64,000 bases of DNA, from positions 2,728,001-2,792,000 of the forward strand of contig NC_021658.1 of NCBI RefSeq assembly GCF_000418325.1, read 5' to 3'. The position numbers and the translations under genes were made by a program. Positions 34,048 through 46,200 of this stretch are shown piece after piece; position 1 is the first letter of the stretch, and every line of letters starts with the position of its first letter. Source of the stretch: Sorangium cellulosum So0157-2 (GTDB taxonomy: Bacteria > Myxococcota_A > Polyangia > Polyangiales > Polyangiaceae). The notes under the pieces were generated by a model, which saw only the letters and a program-made list of their open reading frames with translations, made no database searches and had not been told where the DNA came from.

Positions 34048-35352
34048 CTATTTTGTCGTCACACAGGACGCGTCGTCCGTCGGAGTCGTCAACTCTATCT
34101 CTTGAGATGGATAGTACATCACGAAATTATAACACATCTCATCCACCGTCCGCTCCCCGAATTCCACGGCCCTGTTGCCCGGGTTGTCCCACGCGCAACG
34201 CGTCCTCACGGTGTCGCCGCCTCGAAGGATGGTATCGTTGTCGTACCAGATCTGGTTGTCGAAGTTCCACGGATCGGCGAGCCCCAGGTTGCTCGGCTCG
34301 CTGCCGTCCGTGGGCACCGTGTTGCTCGACAGGTGCTTGCCGAGATTGTGCATGTGCGGCATAACACTGATTACCGAAATCGCCCCCATATCCCGCGGGA
34401 ACTGGTAATCGCAGCTCACGTCGAGCGAGCCGTGAGGCGGGATGTTGATGTCTTCTGTGCCGAACGAGAAGATGCCGGCGTCGTTGGGGCGGAGCTCCGT
34501 CGTCGTGCAGACGTTGAAGCCGGTGCTGTCTTGCTGCCCGTCGAGGCCCTTGATGTTGCTGTAGTGCACCTGGACTACGAAGTGTGCCGTGCCTTCCAGC
34601 GGGAAGCCCGCCTCTAGCGGCAGCTCCGTGGCCTTGCCGCCGGGCGCCCAGACGGACAAAAGAGCCCCCTGGATGTCGCCCCCCTCACAGGGCGTGGGCG
34701 TCGAGGGAGACGCCTCATCCGCCTTGAAGAGCAGGATATGGTGTACAATGGTGCTGTTGTCGATCTGGGGTGCGATCCCGACGAGGTGTCGTTTCTGGCC
34801 GATCTCTACATCGACCCCATAACACATATACTGGTCCTGGACGCCCTTCGGCATGACGTAAGGCGCGGACGGCGCTAGCAGGACATCCGGTGTGCAGCTC
34901 AGGGTCGGAGGGTCGATGGTTCCGCCGCCGCCCGGGTCGACGCACGTGTCTTTACCGGCCGGCATGCCGGCGGCGATCCATCGATCGAAGATCGCGAGCT
35001 CCGCGGCGGTCAGGCGCTCGGTTGGGGGCGGAGGCATGGGGCGCGCGGTGTCGCGGGCGCGTGCGGCGACGAGCTCGTAGACCTTCTTGTTGGGATCGCT
35101 CACCGCGGGCGCGACCAGATCGCTCCGGTCGACCAGCGGGAACGGCGCGCCGAACTTCGGGGACGCCCCGTGACAGGTCTGGCACTTCGTGGAGAGGATC
35201 TTGTCGACGTCGCACGGCAGCGCTTCCGCGTTGCCGTTCTCCGGACCGGAGCCGGATGTGCCGCTGCTGCCCTTCTCGGCGTCGCTGCACGCGACGACCA
35301 CGAGAGCGGATAGGAAGGACAGCGCCGAGAACAAACAACGACTACGATTCAT
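34048..35352 (-). CDS. Lipoprotein with c-type heme motif and copper type II monooxygenase-like domain
   Basis: A 434-residue exported protein. Signal ends in the lipobox VVACS. A short cytochrome-c-like part follows with KCQTCHGASP (CxxCH heme site) and a Met-containing loop (RPMPPPP). The rest resembles dopamine beta-/peptidylglycine monooxygenases: STIVHHILLF (two copper His), HFVVQVHYSN (third His), VMPHMHNLGKH (HxH of the second copper) and VDEMCYNFVMYYP (the copper-binding Met). So both copper sites look complete. A heme group in front could feed electrons to the coppers; this is inference. GAGGAG lies 6 bases before ATG 35352. Base composition is somewhat less GC-rich than the surroundings. 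Confidence 0.85.
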   Translation of the reverse strand: MNRSRCLFSALSFLSALVVVACSDAEKGSSGTSGSGPENGNAEALPCDVDKILSTKCQTCHGASPKFGAPFPLVDRSDLVAPAVSDPNKKVYELVAARARDTARPMPPPPTERLTAAELAIFDRWIAAGMPAGKDTCVDPGGGGTIDPPTLSCTPDVLLAPSAPYVMPKGVQDQYMCYGVDVEIGQKRHLVGIAPQIDNSTIVHHILLFKADEASPSTPTPCEGGDIQGALLSVWAPGGKATELPLEAGFPLEGTAHFVVQVHYSNIKGLDGQQDSTGFNVCTTTELRPNDAGIFSFGTEDINIPPHGSLDVSCDYQFPRDMGAISVISVMPHMHNLGKHLSSNTVPTDGSEPSNLGLADPWNFDNQIWYDNDTILRGGDTVRTRCAWDNPGNRAVEFGERTVDEMCYNFVMYYPSQEIELTTPTDDASCVTTK

Positions 35353-35877
35353 GCGAGCTCCTCGGGAAAAAGTGCGACCTGAATCGGCGTTCGAGGGTAT
35401 CGAGCGCTGATCTGCCGCTTTTTGAAAGGGCGGTCGAAGACCGAGATTCCGAAAAACGCCGTCGAATTGGGTGGAAGAAGAACGCGCGCCGCGAGCTCCC
35501 GAGAACAGCGGGAGACTTTGCGCGTGAGAGCACCGGCGACCCAGGTCTACGGACGGGCCGGCGACCTGGCGTCGGTGCTCCTTCGGTGAGTGCCCGCCCG
35601 CTCTGAGATCGTTCAACGGTGCGCTCACGCGGAAGGTATCGAGGCGCTCGCGCGCCAGGAGGCGCGGTGCCGTCTGGTCAAAGCTCGGCTGCGGACTGGT
35701 ACCGCGTCGCCTGAGTTCGTCCCTGGTTCTGCGTGTCGGTGATCGTCGCGTCCCGCGTCCGATCCGTGAAGACCGCCGCCCCGTGATCGCCGGCGGTCAC
35801 CGTTCACCGCCGGCCCCCACGCGGATCTGGGCCGCGCTCGCCTCCGCGGCGTAGACGTCACGCCCGCCGAAAAGTCG

Positions 35878-35907
35878 AAGGCCCGAGGGCTGCCACCCTC
35901 GGGCCTT
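35878..35907. terminator. Perfect 12-bp hairpin
   Basis: AAGGCCCGAGGG pairs perfectly with CCCTCGGGCCTT around a 6-base loop. It could terminate transcription in either direction (a short T/A run on each side: CTTCT after, AAAAGTCGAAG before). It sits inside the IS21 remnant, upstream of the Cys-rich frame; it may be a terminator of a lost gene or part of the element. Confidence 0.45.
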
Positions 35908-35986
35908 CTGGAGCTCCGCCTACCGGAGTCCCCCACCTTCATCACAAGCCGGGCTCCAGGTCCAGAAAACGGCGGCATGGAGCCCA

Positions 35987-36840
<854 letters not shown>

Positions 36841-36847
36841 GCGGCAT

Positions 36848-36948
36848 CTTCACCGGTCACTTTCCCCGGTATCGGCCGCGCACTTCACCGGCGTCCGGCG
36901 TGGTCTTCACCGGCACCGGCTGCGGATTTCACCGGTGAACTTCACCGA
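36848..36948 (+). repeat. Five CTTCACCGG-type repeats at the IS21 right end
   Basis: Copies at 36848, 36883, 36905, 36928 (TTCACCGG) and 36940 (CTTCACCGA), all in the same direction. IS21-family ends carry several such transposase-binding repeats. Inverted relatives are seen on the left side near 35738-35815. Confidence 0.65.
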
Positions 36949-37043
36949 ATTCCCGCGGGTTGCCTTCCACCCAACACTCTGGCGATGATCAGCGGGCGAA
37001 GCCCGTCTGATCCATCGCCCTGTCGGGCCGCATCCATCAACCG

Positions 37044-37420
37044 TCAGGAGAGCACTTCGGCGGCGGTCTTCGCCCCGAGGACGTTATCGATCCAGCGGTC
37101 GAGGGTCGCGACGTCCGCGCATGCCTGGACGCGAGCGCTCTCGTTCTCGGTGAGCACGATCCCTGCACGCGCGAGCAGCCGCAACAGCGTATCCCTCTTG
37201 CCCTTGAGCTCGCCCTCGCGGATGCCCTCGATCTTGCCGCGATCGATGAGCCTCTGCACGAACGGGGGAAAAGTCGCCTCGCCTTCGATCTGCCGTTCCA
37301 TGACCAACGCCTCCAGAGCCTACCGCATCGGCTCACGCAACCCGTTCCAGATGAGCTGAAATAGGCCATCGCGTGCTCCTGGTCGGCATGACGCTCGGCC
37401 TCGAGCATGCCCCATGCCGG
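37044..37420 (-). pseudogene. Decayed C-terminal fragment of a Rpn/PD-(D/E)xK nuclease-like gene
   Basis: The last about 87 codons (37044-37307) form a clean frame: MERQIEGEATFPPFVQRLID, then GKIEGIREGELKGKRDTLLRLLARAG and an end with TLDRWIDNVL. This helical tail is typical of Rpn-type transposase-like nucleases and DUF4351-like proteins. Upstream the same gene continues in other frames (GMLEAERHADQEHAMAYF and FQLIWNGLREPMR), so at least two frameshifts and a stop separate the parts, and the catalytic domain is missing. It abuts the IS21 remnant, which may have caused the decay. Confidence 0.6.
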
Positions 37421-37592
37421 CACGAAACCACGGGAAAACCCGAGGAGAGGGGCAGCTCAGGGGGGGCGGCGCCATGGCGGAGGGGGCGGCGACCAGGCCC
37501 CACTCCACGGCGCTATCGTCCTCCATTCTGGCATTCGGCGGAAGCGCGAAGCGCCGTCCGCTGCAATGCCACGATGTTGGGCAGCTCCGCGC

Positions 37593-38309
37593 TCATTCCG
37601 GGAATGCCGCTGCGATGCGGCGCCGGAGCAGCGCTCGAGCGTCATCGCGCAAGGGTTCTCCGTGGGCGCTGATCAAGTGCCGAAATGTCAGGGAAACAAG
37701 CCGTCGGTAATCGGCGACATCGGGGCTGCACGCGCTCAGCCAGGTCGACGGTATGTTCGCGGCGCCGATCAGGCCCTGCTCCAGGAATGAATCTCCTGTT
37801 TCTTTCGAGAAGAAGGGATCGACGCGGGTCCAGTTCTGCACGGCGTCACAGGTGATGAGAATCCCGCCCTCCTGAGGGAGCACCACCGCAGCCTCGGGGA
37901 ACGACGCGGTGGAGAAGACGAAGACCTTGCCCCCATGCGCCGGGAAGGGTGCGGTGGGGTCGAGCTCTCTATCCGCCGGACGTCCATCGGCGCATCGAAC
38001 ACCTGGAAGCGCCCAGGTCGTCGCGCCGTACCGATCGCGGTAGAAAGGGTCATCTCGACCGTGGAAGGCGCCCAGTCGAACGACGTTGCGGACTCGACCG
38101 AGCTCCTCGAGCTCGCCGAGCCCATGCTCTGTCAGCCGCACGGTGTTGACGAGCGTGAGGGCGCCGCCGTCGCGAAGTATGACCATCGTGCGGCTGGTTT
38201 GAAGGTCCGTGCCCGCGTGATGGGTTTTGTTGGTCCCAACGACGAAGTAAACATCCGCGAACGCCGACTGAAGCGCGCCGTGCGGCCAGGCTGGGGTGTA
38301 CTCGAACAT
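37593..38309 (-). CDS. MBL-fold-like protein of unknown substrate
   Basis: A 238-residue cytoplasmic protein with features of degenerate metallo-beta-lactamase-fold proteins: ALTLVNTVRLTEHGLGELEELG (the edge strand and helix), RNVVRLGAFHGRDDPFYRDRYG (HGxDD, an atypical metal motif in place of HxHxDH), GGILITCDAVQNWT and LTFRHLISAHGEPLRDDA (final His and Gly). Similar proteins occur in many proteobacteria and lack a known role. No signal peptide. The gene is isolated between two relics and looks intact. The start at 38309 is the only good one. Confidence 0.7.
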   Translation of the reverse strand: MFEYTPAWPHGALQSAFADVYFVVGTNKTHHAGTDLQTSRTMVILRDGGALTLVNTVRLTEHGLGELEELGRVRNVVRLGAFHGRDDPFYRDRYGATTWALPGVRCADGRPADRELDPTAPFPAHGGKVFVFSTASFPEAAVVLPQEGGILITCDAVQNWTRVDPFFSKETGDSFLEQGLIGAANIPSTWLSACSPDVADYRRLVSLTFRHLISAHGEPLRDDARALLRRRIAAAFPE

Positions 38310-38403
38310 GTGGACCTCTCGCTTTCAATAGCCGACATTCATCGGCGACGGTGGGATTGCTGGCAGGAAAATCCTTCTGCATACCCAGTCGCGCCCCGCC
38401 GCT

Positions 38404-38559
38404 CCCGGCGAGCGGCCGTGCCGCCCTGGCCGCTCCGCGGCGCTCGTGCTCGATGCCGACGGAAACACCATCGAAGTCGTCCGCCACGGCCGTCCGGATC
38501 ACGCTCCGACCCGGGCGAGGTCGCCCTATGGCGCCGACCCACCACCCTTGCGCACATGA
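38404..38559 (+). pseudogene. C-terminal remnant of a VOC (glyoxalase-like) protein gene
   Basis: This frame reads RPGRSAALVLDADGNTIEVVRHG and ends in TGA. The block (A)xVLDxDGNxIEVV(C/R)H is the conserved C-terminal strand of VOC-family proteins and includes their metal-binding Glu. No upstream part of the domain (about 80-100 residues) is found in any frame next to it, so only a tail survives. No start signal. Confidence 0.55.
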
Positions 38560-38726
38560 TGGTGAATCCGGAGACTCCCGAGCGAGCCGCTTCGACCGTT
38601 CCTGATTCCTGTTTCGCCCTCCCGGTGGTATCGTAGACGACATGCCCCGGTCTCGGTGGCCAGGAGCGTTGTCGCATCAGCGCGTCAACGAGCTTGGACA
38701 CGGCGACGGCACGGAGGGTACCGCTC

Positions 38727-40175
38727 GTGTGGCAAGCATCGGCTTCCGCTGGACAATCTGACGCCAATCCCCCGATCAGCGCGCGCGCCGCTCTGGCGCG
38801 CGCCGGCCGCTCCGGCGACGCCGGCCCCGCCTCTTCCGCAGCCGGGCGGGGCGACGTCGCGCAGGACCCCCGGCGCAACCAGGTCGTCGCCGGGCGGTAC
38901 AAGCTCCTGCGGCTGATCGGCCGCGGCGCCATGGGCGAGGTGTGGCTCGCGCACGACAGGGCCCTGCGGATCGACGTCGCGCTCAAGCTCCTCACCGTCC
39001 AGCGCGAGAGCCAGGCCGGCACCGCGCTGGAGCGCTTCCGGTTCGAGGCCCAGGTCGCGGCGCAGCTGGCGCAGAAGACGGACCACGTCGTCGCCGTGCG
39101 CGACGTCGGGAGCGATCCCGACGTGGGTCCGTACCTCGTCATGGGCTACGTTCGAGGCCGGTCCCTGAGGCAGCTCATGCAGGAGCGGGGGCCGATGTCC
39201 CCGGCGGAGCTCGCCCCGCTCCTCGGCCAGATCGGAGAGGCCCTCTCGGTCGCGCACGGCCTCGGCATCGTGCACCGCGACGTCAAGCCGACGAACGTGC
39301 TGCTCGAGGAGGAGCGGAGCGGCGAGGTGCGCGCCAAGGTCGCGGACTTCGGCATCGCGAAGTGGATCCGGAAGGACCTGCCTGCCGATTTCCCCCGTCG
39401 GACCGCCGACGGCGTGGTGCTGGGCACGCCGGCGTACCTGAGCCCGGAGCACGCATGCGACGGGGACACGAGCGCGCACTCGGACATGTGGGCGCTCGCG
39501 GTCGTCTCGTACGAGGCGCTCACGGGCCAGCTGCCCTTCCCGGGCCAGACCATGAGCGACGTGCTCGCCTCGATCCTGGCCAGCGCGCAGCCGCCGCGGT
39601 CGTCGCTGTGCCCGGCGGCGCCGCCGGCGCTCTCCGGCTGGTTCGGGCGCGCCTTCGCCCTGGATCCGACGGAGCGGTTCCCCTCGATCGAGGCCATGGT
39701 CGCCGCCTACGAGGCCGCGGTCGGCCCGTCGGCGGCGCCGGCGCGCGCCGAGCCCGCGCGCCGGGGCAAGCTGGGCCTCGCGGCCGGCCTCGTCGTGGCG
39801 CTCGGCGTCGTGCTGTCGACCGGCGCGCTGTGGGCGCAGGTCCAGGTCCCCGGCGCGCTGCGGGCGGCGAGCGTCGACGCGCGCGCCGGGGCCATGGTCC
39901 GCGCCGCGCAGGCGCGCATCGCCGCCCAGGCGAGCCCGCGCACGGCCGCGCGATCGGGGGACGCCGCGACGGCGGGGGGCGCCGCCGCGGCGACCGAGGA
40001 GGCCGCCGCCCCGGCGGCCGCGCCGCGCCCCCTCGCCGCGCAGCAGGCCGCGCGCCCGGTCGAGCCCCGCCCGGCGCCGCGGAGCGCGCGTGCTCCCCGC
40101 GGCGACCGCGGCGAACGCGGAACGAGCGCGAGGAGCGCGCCCACCGAACGCGATCTGCTCAGGACGCGCCACTGA
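38727..40175 (+). CDS. Ser/Thr protein kinase with membrane anchor and Ala/Pro/Arg-rich tail
   Basis: About 482 residues from GTG 38727, which has GGAGGG eight bases before it (an earlier TTG at 38694 does not). The Hanks kinase domain occupies about residues 55-330: IGRGAMGEVWLAHD, VALKLLTV, HRDVKPTNVLLEE, VADFGIAKW, GTPAYLSPEHACDG. Then one membrane helix (LGLAAGLVVALGVVLSTGALWA) and a low-complexity Ala/Pro/Arg tail, probably outside the cytoplasm, without a recognisable sensor. The N-terminal about 50 residues are disordered. The gene is convergent with the giant hybrid kinase. Confidence 0.9.
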   Translation: MWQASASAGQSDANPPISARAALARAGRSGDAGPASSAAGRGDVAQDPRRNQVVAGRYKLLRLIGRGAMGEVWLAHDRALRIDVALKLLTVQRESQAGTALERFRFEAQVAAQLAQKTDHVVAVRDVGSDPDVGPYLVMGYVRGRSLRQLMQERGPMSPAELAPLLGQIGEALSVAHGLGIVHRDVKPTNVLLEEERSGEVRAKVADFGIAKWIRKDLPADFPRRTADGVVLGTPAYLSPEHACDGDTSAHSDMWALAVVSYEALTGQLPFPGQTMSDVLASILASAQPPRSSLCPAAPPALSGWFGRAFALDPTERFPSIEAMVAAYEAAVGPSAAPARAEPARRGKLGLAAGLVVALGVVLSTGALWAQVQVPGALRAASVDARAGAMVRAAQARIAAQASPRTAARSGDAATAGGAAAATEEAAAPAAAPRPLAAQQAARPVEPRPAPRSARAPRGDRGERGTSARSAPTERDLLRTRH

Positions 40176-40229
40176 GCGGTGGGTCCGTCGCCTGGGCGCC
40201 GCGGCGCGAGCGCCCGGATCGGCGCCCTG

Positions 40230-40278
40230 GCGCTCAGCTCATCTCGAGGAACAGCCGATCGGGACCCTGCCTACCCGA
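40230..40278 (-). repeat. Copy of an acyltransferase (E2) gene 3' end
   Basis: On the minus strand it reads Q-G-PDRLFLEMS-stop, almost the same as the end of the E2 gene at 46626-46677 (EDPDRLFLEMS-stop). The DNA matches over about 49 bases with few changes. It lies directly beyond the stop of the giant kinase gene, so the kinase region is bracketed by direct repeats 6.4 kb apart. Confidence 0.65.
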
Positions 40279-43200
40279 CTAGCCGGGCTCGTCCGCCTCC
40301 GGCGGGTTCAGCGGGAGCTCCACCACGAACGTCGCGCCCGCGCCCGGATGGCTCTCCACCCGGATGGATCCGCCGTGCGACATCACGATCGAGCGCACGA
40401 TGTACAGCCCGAGGCCGAGGCCGCCGAAGTTCCGCACCGACACCGCGCGCTCGAAGCGCTCGAAGATCCTGCCCTGATCGGCCTCGGCGATCCCGATCCC
40501 CTGATCCCGGACGACCACCAGCGCGCGATCGGCCTTCCGCCGCACGCCGACGAGGATAGGCCTCTCTGCACCGTACTTCATCGCGTTCGACAGGAGGTTG
40601 ATGACGACCTGCTCCACGCGAGACGGATCCCAGTGGCCGACCACGGGCTCGTCCAGATCGAGCTGGATCGGGCAGCGGGCGTCCGCGAGCTGCGGGCGCA
40701 TCCGGTCGACGACCTCGCGCGCCAGCGCCGTCAGATCGACCGGCGCCCGCGCGAGCGTCAGCCGCCCGGCGTTCAGCCGCGTGACGTCGAGCAGCTCGTC
40801 GATCAAGCGCCCGAGCCGCAACGTCTGGCGGCCGAGCGTCTGGAACATCCGCTCGAACCGCTCCGGGGGGACGTCCGCGAGCGAGCGGCGGCGCAGGGCG
40901 CGCTCGACCGCCTGCACCTGCATCTGCAGCGAGGTCAGCGGGGTCTTGAGCTCGTGAGACGCGACGACGAGGAACTCGTCCCGCCGCTGGATCGCCTCCT
41001 GGGCCTCGGCATACAGACGGGCGTTGTCGAGCACGAGCGCCGCGCGGCGCCCCAGCTCCTCGGCCAGCTGCAGGTCGGCGGGACCATAACGGCGCTCGGG
41101 CGCGGTCGCCAGCAGGGTCATGACGCCGAAGTACCGGTCGCGCGCGAGCAGCGGAACCCGCAGGAAGGAACGGACGCCGAGCCGATCCCAGGGGGGCCTG
41201 ACCCGGGGGTCGAGCGAATGCACCTGCTGCAACAGCGGCGTGGCGCGGCCATCTTTCCCCTCGGAGCTGGCCGGCGACGCCTCTGCCAGCGCGCGCAGCG
41301 CGTCCTTCAGCGCTCCCAGCTGCTCGCGGGGCACCCCTGCGACGGCCGTCGGGCCCGGCGTCCTGTCCTCCAAGAGCACCTCGACGACGCACTGATCCGA
41401 GAGCTCGGGCACCGGGAGCTGCGCCACGCTCTCGAAGGTCGCGCCGTAGCCCAGCGTCATCAGCCTGCGGCTCGCCTCGGCCAGGAAGCGCTCGGCCTGC
41501 TCGGCCCGCTTGCGCTCGGTGATGTCGGTGGAGATGCCGCAGACCGCGCGAGGCTCAGCGCCCTGGCCCAGAGGGAACTTGACGGAGAGCGCGGTGCGCA
41601 GCCCGCTGGCGAGCGGCACCGTCTCCTCCCACTCCATCGGCGCGCCCGCCTCGAGCACCTGCCGGTCGTGCTCGCGGAGCGCCGCGGCGACGGGCGGAGG
41701 AAAGAGCTCGGCGTCGGTCTTCCCGAGGATCTGCTCGCTCGGCACGCCCAGGAGGGCCGCTACCGGCCGGTTGGCGAGCAGGTAGCGACCCTCGCAATCC
41801 TTCACGTAGACGCCCGCCGCCGAGTTGTCGACGATCGCCTGGAGCATCTCCTGGTTGGCCTTGAGCGCCTGTTCCGCCCGCCGCCGCTCGGCGTTCTCCT
41901 GCTCCAGCTCGGCATAGAGCATCGCGTTCTCCAGCGAGATCGCCGACTGCGAGGCGAGCAGCTCGATGACGCTGAGCCGCCCGGCGGTGAAGGCGCCGGT
42001 GACGAGGTTGTTCTCCAGGTAAAGCAGGCCGATGAGCCGGGCCTGGCGCACGATCGGGAGACACAGCACCGATCTCGGGCGCTTGCGCCGGAAATACTCA
42101 TCCTCCATGAAGGGGTGCCGGGCGGCGGCGTCGTCGAGCAGCACGCGCTCGTGGCTCCGGCGAACATAGTTGAGGACGGACCGCGGCAGCGCGGCCGAAG
42201 GCGCCTCGTCCGCGCCGAGCAGCCGCACCGCGCCCCCTGGCGTCTCGATCGCCGCGGTCCACAGCCGCTCATCCCGGACGAGGAGGACACAGCCCTCCTC
42301 GGCGCCCGCGTGCTCGACCACGACGCGAAGCAGCGTCTCGAGTAGCGGCGGGAGCTTGAGCTCACCGGAGATGCCTTGCGAGGCCTTGACCACCGACAGG
42401 ACGTCGAACTGCTCGGCCCGCACGGCGAAGGTGACGGTGGGGGCGATCGGCTTGCGCTCGACGAGGTGGGGGTAGCGCTGATCGAGCTGCTCCACCTTGG
42501 CGTGGGCGCCCCACGTGAAGTAGGCGGCGCGGGCCTTTCGCAGGTGGGCGTCTTCGGACGTGGAGAGGCCGCGCGCGCGGTAGAGCTCCGCGGCGAGCTC
42601 GGAGGCGATGGCCTCGTGCTGGACGAAGCCGCCCTCCCGCGCCGACGAGATGGCCTGCTCGTAGAGCCCGATGGCCTCCAGGTCCTGCCCACGGAGCCGG
42701 GCGATCTCGGCGCGGACCAGGGCGTGCTTGTGAAGGAAGTTGTCGGGGCCGCTCCTGGCCCACTCGCCCAGCTGCCGCTCGCACTCGAGGAGCTCCTCGG
42801 GGAGCGCCCGCTGCGGGGACGGCTGCGCCTCGTGCGCCTCGTAGGAGAGGGCCGCGAGCGAGAGCGCGCGAACATAGAAGCTCTCGACAATGAGCGCGTG
42901 TGGCCCGACCCTTGGGGGGTGCTCGGCGATCGCGCGGGTCGCCGCCGCGAGCGCCTCTCGGGGAGAGCCGAGGACGAAGAGCGCCTGCGCCTTCAAGCTG
43001 TAATGGAGAGCGCGAACCCCCCGCAGATCCTCCTCCTCCAGCTGCGCCTCGAAGGCCGGCGGATCCAGCTCGGACCCGTCCGGCATCGAGAAGCGGACCG
43101 GCCTCCCGCGCAGCGTCTGGATCATGGCGTGGCCGCTGAGGAGGGCGATGTGCGCGAACGCGTAACCGGCCCTGCGCACGAAGCCGAGGCGCTCTTCGAC

Positions 43201-46200
43201 CTCGCGGAGCACGTCCTCCAGCGGCTCGCCGCAGAGGAGCCGGAACACCGTGACCCAGAGGCAGCCGAAGCACGCGTTGTTCAGATCGCCGGACTCGACC
43301 GCGGCGCTGAAGCCGGCGCGCGCGTACGGATACGCCTCTCTGTAGTGGCGTGTCCAGAAGACGACGGTCTGTCCGAGGTAGCTGAACACCGCCGATTTCG
43401 TGGTGAGGAGGCCGCTCCTGTCCGCCAGGTCGCAGCCGAGCTTGCCGAACAGATACCCCTCCTCGTATCGCCCGAACCTCGGGCCGATCAGCCTCGCGAA
43501 GGCGGCGTACGCGAGAGCGGAGGGCTCGGCGTTGCCGTGGCGCAGGCTGAGCTGGACCATGCGCAGGACGACCAAATAGTGCAGGTCCGGGTCCACGAAG
43601 ACCGCTGGGAGGACCATACGCTGCAGCACGCCCATCGTGATCTCGATCTCTGGGTCCGTCATGGGGGGCAGATGGATCAGGTCCTCGATGGCGCGGTCGC
43701 CCAGGACCTGCCAGACGCTCTTCGTCTCCTCTTCGATCTGTGCGCCGGCGGGGTGGAGCGGAAGATCGATGCCGCAGGCGCGGAGCCAGGAGAGCCCGAT
43801 CTCCACCGCGCGTGCGTAGTGCCCGCGGGTCAGGTAGAAGGCAAGGACGAGCTCGACGGCGGCGGCCGTCTCGCGCCGGGTTTTCGCGCGCTCCATGAGC
43901 TCTTCCAGGAGCCGCTCGGCCTCGTCGAAGCCGCCGGTGATGTACGCGACGTGCGCGCGCTCGAGCGTCAGGTCGTAGGTCAGCTCGTGTTGCGTCTCCC
44001 AAGAGGCCGGCGCGAGCAGCGAGAGGCCCGCGGCGAAGAGCGCGGCGGCGGACTCGAAGGCCGCGGCGGCCTTGGCCTTCCTGCCGGCGCGGAGGTTCAG
44101 CGCGGCGACCTCATCCCGCTCCGCCTGGGAACGCAGGAACGCGGCGCCGCGGTTGAGATGGCCGACAATGTCGAAGAGCGCCTCGTCGCGCGCTTCCGCG
44201 CGTTGCGCCCTGAGGAGCAGCCGCCCGATCCCGAGGTGCATCTCGGCGAGCTGTCCCGCCGGGATGAGCGAGTAAGCGGCCTGCTGTACCCGGTCATGGA
44301 GGAATCGATAGGCAGAACCCCGGCGGAGCAGCAGCCCCTCCCGCACGGCCTCCTCGAGCGCGTCGCGGAGCTCCGCCGCCGGACGGCCCGCGACCACCGC
44401 GAGCGTGTCGAGGTCCAGGCTGCTGCCGAGGCACGCGGCGAGCGTGAGCGCCTCGCGCGTCGGGGCCGAGAGCCGCATCAGCTTGCCCGCCATCAGGTCG
44501 ACGACGTTGTCGGTGAACCCCTTGTCGCGGATCGCGGCGATGTCCCACCGCCACCTGCCCTCCTCCGCATCGAAGGCGATGAGCCCCTCCTGGTGCAGCG
44601 CGATCAGGAACTGGAGCACGAAGAACGGGTTGCCGCCGGTCTTCTCGTAGACCAGCCGCGAGAGCGGCTCGACCTGCTCTGCGGGCGCGTGCGGCGCGTG
44701 GACCGTCTCGGCCACGAGCGCCCCGACGTGGGCGGCGGAGAGCGGCGCGAGGACGAGCTCGGAGACGGCGGCGCCGCGCTTGCGCGCCTCGGCCAGCGTG
44801 AGCCGCAGCGGGTGCGCGGGGCCGACCTCGTTGTCGCGGTACGCGCCGATCAAGAGGAGGTGCTCGGACCCGGCGTAGGTGGCGAGCTGCTCGAGCAGCT
44901 GGAGGCTTCCCGCGTCGGCCCACTGCAGATCGTCGAGGAAGAGCGCCACGGGGTGCTCCTTCTGGGCGCACGCGGAGACGAAGCGCTGGAGCGTCGCGTG
45001 CAGCCGGCTCTGGGCCTCGGTGGGCGGCAGCTCGGGCACGGGCGGCTGCGGGCCGAGGAGCAGCCCGAGCTCGGGGAGCACATCGGCGAGCAGCCTGCCG
45101 CTTTCGCCGAGGGCCTCCCGGAAACGCTGTCTCCAGCGCTCGACCTGCTCCTCGCTCGCGCCGAGGATCTCCTGCAGAAGCGCCCGGAACGCCTGAAGGA
45201 AAGCGCGGTAGGGGACGTCCCTCGCGGTTTGATCGAACTTGCCGGAGAGGAAGAACCCCCGCTCCCGCACGATCGGCCGGTGCAGCTCGGCGACGAGCGA
45301 CGACTTCCCGATGCCCGCATAGCCCGACACCAGCACCAGCTCTGGCCGGCCCTGCGCCACCACCCGCTCGAACACGGCGAGCAGCGCCTCCACCTCGCGC
45401 TCGCGCCCGTACAGCCGCTGCGGCACCTGGAACCGATCGGAGAGGTCGCGCTGACCGAGCGCGAAGGGCGGAATGGCGCCGCTCTCCCGCCACCGGGCGA
45501 AGCACTCGTCCAGATCGTGCCGCAGGCCGGCCGCGCTCTGGTAACGCTCCTCGGCGGCCTTGGAGAGCAGCTTGAGCACGACTTCCGACAGGAGCGGGGG
45601 AATCGAGGGGACGAGCGCGTGCGGCGGGACCGGCTTCTGGGCGATGTGGCAATAAACCCACGCGACGGGATCGCTGGCCCGGAACGGCAGGGTGCCCGTC
45701 AGCATCTCGTAGAAGACGACGCCCAGGGAGTAGAGATCGGTCCGCTCGTCGATCCAGCGGTTCATCCGGCCCGTCTGCTCCGGGGCCATGTACGCCAGGG
45801 TCCCCTCGATGAGCCCGACGTGCGCGAGGTGCTGGAGCTCGCGGGGTATCTGGGACGCAATCCCCAGGTCGGTGATCTTCACCTCGCCGGTGGCGGGGTG
45901 GAGGAGCACGTTCTGAGGCTTGATGTCCTTGTGAACGACGCCGTGCCGATGCAGCCCGGCGAGCGCTTCCGCCAGGCGGACGGCGAGGGGGAAGAAGCGC
46001 TCGAGCGGCGTCGGCCCGTCCAGGAGCCGATCGAGCGACACGCCGCCGAAATCCTCCAGGACCAGCGCCGGCAGATCGCCGAGCATCTCGAGCGCATAGG
46101 GCTTGACGATGGCGGTGGAGTCGATCGCCCGGGCGACCTCGTGCTCGTGACGCAGTCGCTCGAAGGCGCGAGGGCTCGCGTGATCGCGACGGAGGACCTT

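Noticed and set aside
33801-34364. Open frame after smpB on the plus strand
   Set aside because: It overlaps the 3' end of the monooxygenase gene on the other strand and has no start signal or family resemblance.
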